Assembly (NCBI GenBank): GCA_029532625.1
Contig: JARFXM010000009.1
Location: 5,073,501-5,137,500 of the forward strand
Length of the DNA stretch: 64,000 nucleotides
Reading direction: 5' to 3'
Source of the DNA: Lomentospora prolificans
Taxonomy: Eukaryota > Ascomycota > Sordariomycetes > Microascales > Microascaceae
The notes below the pieces were generated by a model. That model was given only the letters and a program-made list of their open reading frames with translations. It was not told where the DNA came from and made no database searches. Each line of letters begins with the position of its first letter. The first letter of the stretch is position 1. Made by a program: the position numbers and the translations under genes. Positions 58,010 through 64,000 of the stretch are shown here, piece by piece.

Positions 58010-61000
58010 TTGCGGCGGACGTTTTGAATCCTGAATTTGAGAGATTCGGGTCTGCTGCTGTTAGTTCAGCCTCTTGCGGGATGCCCCGGACGGGGCTTGT
58101 ATCCCGCGCACAGTTTGTGCCTCTTGTCCACTTCTAAAAGAAACTACCGAGGCCTCCTACATGGTTGAGTCATGCGCGGCGGCCCTGGCCCTGGTGACAC
58201 GGATGACGATGGCGGCCAGGTGTCGGTCCTGTGTCGGTCGTGATCGCCTGGTGTTTGAACTGGACAAACGATCTCGGCTCCTGCTTAGTAGACCTTCTGC
58301 TTCGCGCCGAAGAAATTTGAGCCTGAGGCTTCGGATGCAAACCAGTACGGCCTCACCCGGCCCCCGAGGGGTTTTGGGGGTGGGGGGGAAGGGATGTGAT
58401 TGTGAGGTGACCTCTGTCTAACAGTGAGGATTGGAATAGGGGATGAGGTAGTGGAGTTGGCCGTGACAAAGCCAAGAACCAATTTGGGGAACTTAGGTTG
58501 AGGCAGGTTCATATGCCGATACCGCGATCCATATTTCAGATTATTTCTCAGTACTCTTATACGGTATCCCACAATGTTACCGCCCGGCTATCCTTTGGTG
58601 AAGACCGTTTGCTCTTCATCAACGGATCAGACTCCTCCCTAAGGGGTTATCAACGGGCCTAGATGCCCCTGATGGTGTTCTAGCAAGATATTCTACGCTC
58701 CCTTGCAGTATAAGCTTCTTTCCCTGGCAACCTGTGGCGATGGTACCCCAAAGCTAGGCTCGGCAGGGCGAGCGGAAGTTGAGAGGCGAGCACGGCCCGG
58801 TAGCCTCGGCGAGGTTCCGGTAACATAAGGAGGTCCTATAGTTCAGGGAGCTTCAGTTTAACAGCACAATCACTTAAACTAGTAACCTCTGTATCCAGAG
58901 TCCACTTAACTGTGAGGTTGAGGTCTCCAGAGGGTTACAGTGAGATAGGAAAACTGGGGGAAATCAGAGGTGGAGGCGGCGGCCGACACTCATGTACCTT
59001 GTGGAATATAACTTGGCTCTCTCTTGCGACTCTTGTCGCTATATATGTATATATATTTCAAGCCTGCGTTAAGCGAAGAAGGCGATTGCTTAGCTGAGAC
59101 ACTTCGTCGACGCTTGGGGCTTTCGCGCTCGTGAGTCTAATATGTAAGAGTTTGATATGAATTTTGGGTCATTTCCGGGGTGGTGTACTACGGTGTATAA
59201 TTGAAGCATGGGATCTTCTACCGCCACTGAGATTGTCCTTCCACATGTAATATTATCTAATGGCTTCATGATCTAGTCTCCAACTCTACGAAAGTTACAT
59301 CGGCTCGAGCTTTCTTGGAGGTTTCAAGAGGATGGTTAGCTAGCGGGAGACCTAAGTGACCTCACCTAAGGATGCTGCGTACCAAAATCACAGAGGAAGC
59401 ACTCTGGACGAGAAACGTTCTTCGAGGATATTCGTCCTCGAATCATGACGGGGTAATGGTCAACTTTTCCCGGCCCGACAAAGCCGGATCTGAGCGTGGT
59501 CAACCCGACATGGGAAGTATTAATAGCAGAGTCGCCAGCATTATCGTCGTGGTGGTATTGGTGGTTCCCGAGTCCACGAACATGGGACTCGTGTGAGTTT
59601 TCACGGTGCTGAGGGTGAGCTTGTTCCAAGCTGAGAGGGGGCCGCGTCTCATTCCGCCCGCGTGGGTAAGGTTGGTCCCCGTGAAGACGGTGGGGAGACA
59701 TAGAAATAAGTCCTGATATCCAGCGTAAGTGGACCATGTACTCTCGTTTTCTCGCTGGGCTCGGTCGCTGAATTCGCATTTGGGAATATGGAGGACTTGA
59801 CGGCTGTGGCAATTCGAGCGACGATGGACTGGGCAAGATGGGTGACCATGGAGGCGCATGGAGGTCCAGGGAGGTCCAGGGCAGTATGTGAATGCTATCG
59901 CGGCAGCCCTTCCTATGTTGCCTCGACTTCGTTGCTCTCGCTGGCAAAGGTTTTGGTGGCTGCCCACGGCTTAGTAGATGGTTAATAGATGGCTGAAAAT
60001 CAGATACTAGAAGTGACGAGAGTTGGAGGCTGGATGGCAGCGCCGCCTCCCTAGCAGTATCCGATAAATGATGGGGTAGCCCTCATCAAAGACATTCGGC
60101 CACTCCTTTAGGCGTCCTTGGCCATGTAAATGAAGCCGCATCCACCACGCCTGTTCGTCAGATACTCGTAGGGGAGGTAGATATACCATGGCCGTCTAAC
60201 AGGTCAAGGCCCAGTCCGGCAAAGTACGACACGACTACACTGAGGCCTTGGGTGAAGGTAGTGGTGATCGGATATCGATACGAAGTACTGCGAATTCGAC
60301 TAGGGTCGCGCTAATCATTATATTCTAAAGTACTACTGTGAGCCCAGGAATAAGTTGGACACGGCGGAATCGCAGGAGGGGGTGCACTTGGAGAAGCTGA
60401 ACATGTGCTGGGTGAGCTTGCGAGACATCCACGACCACAGTTACATTAGGATAACAGAAACTTTGACCACGGTGCAAGTGAGGTTCTTTGGGGTAAAGCG
60501 GATGTGGTAAAGGCTGCTGGATGGGGAGATTGTGCATATGCCCACAGCACGTTCGTGTGGTCCGCTGCTTAACTCTGATCACAAAGACAAGCTGCTCCAC
60601 TTGGCAGGCAGCTCCGCATAAAAGGGGCCAAGTCTATGGCTCGTCGTCGAGAGCCAATCGGCTGAGCAAGTCTCCTTCATCTTGGCCATGGTCTTAACTT
60701 TTCCTGATGGAGAATCATCGGGGTTTCTTGATTGAAAGAACCACCAGCTGGCGTAGCTCGATCTTGAGGACGGTGACCGGCAGGCGAGGTAGGAACCAAG
60801 GTCGCACCCCGCACTTTGTCTTCTCCACAATGCTAATATCTGGGGCAAGGGTTCTCGCTCTCCATCGAACGATGGAGCAGAAATGGTCTCGAGAAACTGG
60901 GGCATCCTTCCAAAAGCCATCTACTACCTACACTAGACGACTACTCTCCGATTTTGGGAAGGTGAAACAAAGTCACGGGTGAGAGAGTAGAGGCTGACGG

Positions 61001-61620
61001 GTGACAATTTTGAAAGGAAAAAGACTGGGCATTATAGTGGTTACGAGTGACCGTCAGATCTTCCCAGGGGCGGCTAAAGAAAACTCCGGCCGGCATCGTA
61101 AGTTTGGGGCCGTCTTGAGGGCATCTAGTGATTCTAGTGCCAAGAGAGCTGGAGACGTCAGTAGTTCATTGACACGACATCAGTTGCGGCTGCGCCAATA
61201 AAAGTTACCACGGCCAGGTGGTAGAGCCGGGGCCAGTAAAGCGCCCATCCTAGTTAGTCCAGCCAGGTCGGATATCCCGAAGGCACTCCCTGTGGCATGG
61301 CCGAAGGAGGGAATCGTAGGCACCGAAGCCCTATAGGCCGGTCTGTTTCGGTGTGAAGAGACATGGAGGCGGAAATTGAGCTCTCGCTTAAATCTATCGA
61401 TGCTAGACCGGGACTGGACGGGAGTGGAACCTCGGTCCTGTTGCCTCGCTCCACGACTACTCGCGGACCAGCGCTAAAAGAGGCAATGCAAGCCTCTGAT
61501 CAGTCGGCATTAGCCAGTCACAACCAAGGCTACCCATCCCTTGGCTGGCCCTGCGGCCAGCACTGTCCCCGGATCCTTTCGATCGCCCCCCTAGATCGGA
61601 GGAAACCCACGATGTCTAGT
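58010..61620. other. gene-poor region, third part
   Basis: No gene called. Between 59366 and 61460 both strands show frames that read moderately well (for example 59366-59967 minus and 60340-60920 plus, the latter with TAA/TAG stops inside), which could be decayed genes. None carries a recognised motif. Confidence 0.35.
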
Positions 61621-61660
61621 CTGGGGTAGCAGCCAGCACGGTTGCCCACTTCCATGTGGG

Positions 61661-61808
61661 TGCCAAATAGGGAAATTTGAAGCCCCGATTGTTCGGGTCT
61701 TTCACCCCAGTCCCCAGAAATTTTCCTTCATTGGATCATTGGCCTGGGGAGTAGGAGGCAACTTTTCTGGGGATGTCAAATAGGTAAGTGGAGGCTCCGA
61801 TCAGTCGG
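61661..61808 (+). repeat. imperfect direct repeat in the transporter promoter
   Basis: A unit of about 35 bases starting TGCCAAATAGG (61661-61697) recurs at 61775-61808, starting TGTCAAATAGG. In both, a G/A-rich segment leads to GCCCCGAT or GCTCCGAT and then TCGG. A partial third copy (TGATCAGTCGG) is at 61498. The order matches but about a third of the bases differ. Confidence 0.5.
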
Positions 61809-61894
61809 TGCGACCTAGTATCTCAGGTTAATCCGCATTGTCTGGGTTAGTTGAGCCACGAGGAAATATGAATCTACGGCCCAATTTGAGTAGT

Positions 61895-61901
61895 ATATAT
61901 C
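61895..61901 (+). promoter_or_regulatory. TATA box of the sugar transporter gene
   Basis: TATATAT lies 117 bases before the ATG at 62012 and directly adjoins a CTGGGG box. Confidence 0.5.
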
Positions 61902-62011
61902 TGGGGGTATCATCCCCCTTGGTCTGCATCGTGAAGCATCTTGTCACGCCTCAGCCGACAGAACACCTCGGGACATTGACAAACCACCAGCATCTCTAAA
62001 CATCTTCGAAG

Positions 62012-63828
62012 ATGGATTCCGAAAAGGACCCCAGAGCAGCCGCCCACGTTGATGATGTCGACCAACAATTAGCCCACGTTGCGAACCAAGAAGAACGCGA
62101 GTCTACCAAGTGGCAAGCCATCAAGAACAATCCTTGGTCGTTCTTTTGGTGCCTTTTCGGTATCTGGACTATCTTGTTGGTCAGTTTCGAGAACCAGGCC
62201 GCCGGTATTGTCGTTGGTATCCCCCAGTTCCGTAAGGACTTTGGCTCTTACTACGAGGGCAACTATGTACTTGCTACCGAGTGGCAGGCTGCTTTCAATG
62301 GCGCTCCTGGTGCATCGTAAGTCCCTACGCCTGTCATGCTCTCGACGGCCGCCTCGAGGCACGCGGGCTAACTTGAGCGGCAATAGACAATTCTTCGGAG
62401 CTTTGATTGCTGGTCAGGTTGCGGATTGGATCGGCCGCCGGAATTCGATCGCTATTGCCCTCCTCATCTCCTTTGGCGCCGTCACTCTAGAGTTCGTCTC
62501 CACGACCAACGAAATGTTCTTTGGTGGAAAGTTTATGAACGGTTTTGCTACTGGTATCCTCCAAACCGTTGCTGGTTCTTATATTGGCGAGGTACGCTTA
62601 CTCAATGCTAGGGCTGGGTAGTGATATGGCGTTTTGAGAGACGGAGAAGACTAACACTTGGCTTGCCCCTCTCTTTAGATCGTACCTCTCGCCCTTCGTG
62701 GTCTCATGACCTGCCTGATCGCCCTCTCCTTTACTCTCGGTCCTTTCACTGTCGCCCTTATTGTCAACTGGGAGGGCGACACTGGTGACCGGTGGTCTTA
62801 CCGTTCCGTCTTCTGCGCGCAGTACGGCTTCGCTGCCATTGCTGCGCTCCTCATCTTCTTCATGCCCGAGTATTTGTCCCCTTTCGGTGCTTATAATTGA
62901 TCAAGAATGTGAGATTAACGGCTGATATTCTAGATCCCCTTGGTGGCTCATCAGCAGGGGCCATGAAGACCGTGCTCTGAAATCTCTTCGCCGCCTCGGC
63001 TACACGGCCGAGAGCGGCCAGGACTTGAAGCGAGTTGCTGCCATTAAGAATACCTTGGAGGAGGTAAAGCGCGAAACCGAGGGCGTCACTTATGCCGAAT
63101 GTTTCCGTAAGTCTAACCTCCGCCGAACTATCATTTCGATCGCCCCCTTGGTCGTCCAGCAATTCACCGGCATCGTCTTCGCCGCCTCGTACTCCACTTA
63201 CTACGCCCAGCTCGCTGGCTTTAGCACCGACATGTCGTTTAAACTTCAGGTCATTCAGCAAGTCTTGTCCATGGTTGGCAACATGATATCGTGGTACCTA
63301 ATCGACAAGACTGGTCGTCGCGACCTTACCCTCTACGGAACTTGCATCTTGACCGTTGTCTTGTGGGTCATGGGAGGTCTTGCAGTTGGTGGCACCGCTC
63401 CCATGCTCAAGGGGGCCGTTGCCATGATCCTCATCTACTGCTTCCTATACAACGTCACAATTGGTGCCACCGCGTACACTTGCTTGACCGAGACCGCTAC
63501 CGCCCGTCTCCGTGTCAAGACTTTCTCGATTGGTGTCGCGGTCAACTCCCTCTTCGGCGTCTTCTGGAGTTTCGTCCTTCCTTACCTTTTCAACCCGGAC
63601 AAGGCCAACCTTGGAGGCAAGCTCGGTTTCATCTTTGGCGGTCTTTGCTTCCCCTGTATTGCGTTCATTTGGTGGTACCAGCCGGAGACCAGGCTCCGAT
63701 CTTATGAGGAGCTTGATGAGATGTTTATGAAGAAGATACCCGCTAGGCACTTCAAGACCTACAAGACCGACGCGCAGGCCATGGACCAGGCGGTCACTGG
63801 CGCCGTGATGGAGGAGAAGCTCAACTAG
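62012..63828 (+). CDS. MFS sugar transporter, alpha-glucoside (maltose) type
   Basis: Exons 62012-62316, 62387-62591, 62679-62869 and 62934-63828 encode 531 residues. Donors are GTAAGT, GTACGC and GTATTT; acceptors are CAATAG, CTTTAG and TTCTAG. The third donor is weak, but using it restores the conserved FFMPESPWWLISRG string. Twelve membrane helices can be placed. Family signatures are all present: GQVADWIGRRNS after helix 2, the PESPWWL motif at the start of the central loop, IDKTGRRDLTLYGT between helices 8 and 9, and QPETRLRSYEELDEMF after helix 12. The N-terminal tail is acidic and cytosolic (MDSEKDPRAAAHVDD). These place it among proton-coupled sugar transporters of the plasma membrane. 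The overall pattern is closest to fungal maltose/alpha-glucoside carriers (MAL-type), but substrate is inferred. No glycosidase or regulator gene is visible next to it inside the window. Confidence 0.9.
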
Positions 63829-64000
63829 TAGAAGCTTCGCTTCTCCATTGCTTACCTCGTTCCCCTGCCGCCGGGGTGGGGTGGTGGGGGGGGTTGATCT
63901 GTGCTAGACGCAGAAAAGAATGGAGTTTTCGATACATTCGTGTACGTTAAAACCGAATTGTGTAGTTGCAAGTGATACCATCAAAGGGGTAGATACGAGG
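63829..64000. other. 3' flank of the transporter gene
   Basis: Contains a G-rich stretch near 63874-63895 and AT-rich sequence suited to transcript ending. No further gene begins before the window ends. Confidence 0.5.

Larger units (their letters stand above)
61621..61907 (+). promoter_or_regulatory. cluster of CreA/CRE1-type CTGGGG boxes
   Basis: CTGGGG occurs at 61621, 61744, 61767 and 61902 on the plus strand, and as CCCCAG at 61705 and 61712. It fits the SYGGRG consensus of the fungal carbon-catabolite repressor, and two of the pairs are closely spaced. The cluster lies 105-390 bases before the start of a sugar transporter gene, so repression by glucose is a reasonable inference. Confidence 0.55.

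Noticed and set aside
59366..59967. Overlapping minus-strand frames of 155 and 193 codons
   Set aside because: Two frames of the same strand and one of the other are all open here, so openness is uninformative. No motif was recognised.

Overview
The window is nuclear DNA from a filamentous ascomycete (Pezizomycotina), with Sordariomycetes favoured. The genes carry short introns of about 40-135 bases with GTAAGT/GTACGT-type donors, CTAAC-type branch points and CAG/TAG acceptors. Their families (exportin-T, fungal MED15, a Whi5/Nrm1 corepressor, RTA1-like proteins, a fungal F-box family, GPI-anchored wall proteins) fit that assignment. I could not settle the species. No bacterial, viral or organellar genes, and no clear rRNA, tRNA or CRISPR, were seen.

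Layout. At 1.6-7.3 kb a secreted HsbA-like protein with Gln-rich and Cys-centred repeats lies beside the tRNA exportin Los1. At 12.1-13.5 kb a secreted protein has a six-cysteine head and a very long acidic tandem repeat. At 19.8-20.5 kb there is a GPI-anchored, ccg-6-like wall protein. The 21.9-24.4 kb stretch holds an uncertain spliced gene and a frameshifted F-box gene that converge. At 28.3-29.2 kb lies a second probable GPI-anchored protein, and at 31.3-32.4 kb an RTA1-like membrane protein. From 32.9 to 45.2 kb three genes lie on the minus strand: an unrecognised coiled-coil protein, a Whi5/Nrm1-family cell-cycle corepressor, and MED15 of Mediator. From 45.2 to 62.0 kb there is a long stretch with no convincing gene. 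The window ends with an MFS alpha-glucoside-type sugar transporter at 62.0-63.8 kb.

The genes do not form an obvious pathway or a secondary-metabolite cluster. Housekeeping genes (LOS1, MED15, WHI5/NRM1) are spaced among cell-surface and secreted proteins (HsbA-like, Glu-rich repeat, two GPI proteins, RTA1-like, transporter). The spaces between them are unusually large. Several contain short, spliced, unrecognised coding candidates (about 17.0-17.4, 22.5-23.0, 39.3-39.7 and 57.7-58.0 kb), and at least one clearly broken gene. The transporter promoter has a dense set of CTGGGG boxes, suggesting carbon catabolite repression.

Multi-exon coordinates were derived by hand from splice signals and reading-frame continuity. 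They should be read as gene models, not experimentally supported transcripts.
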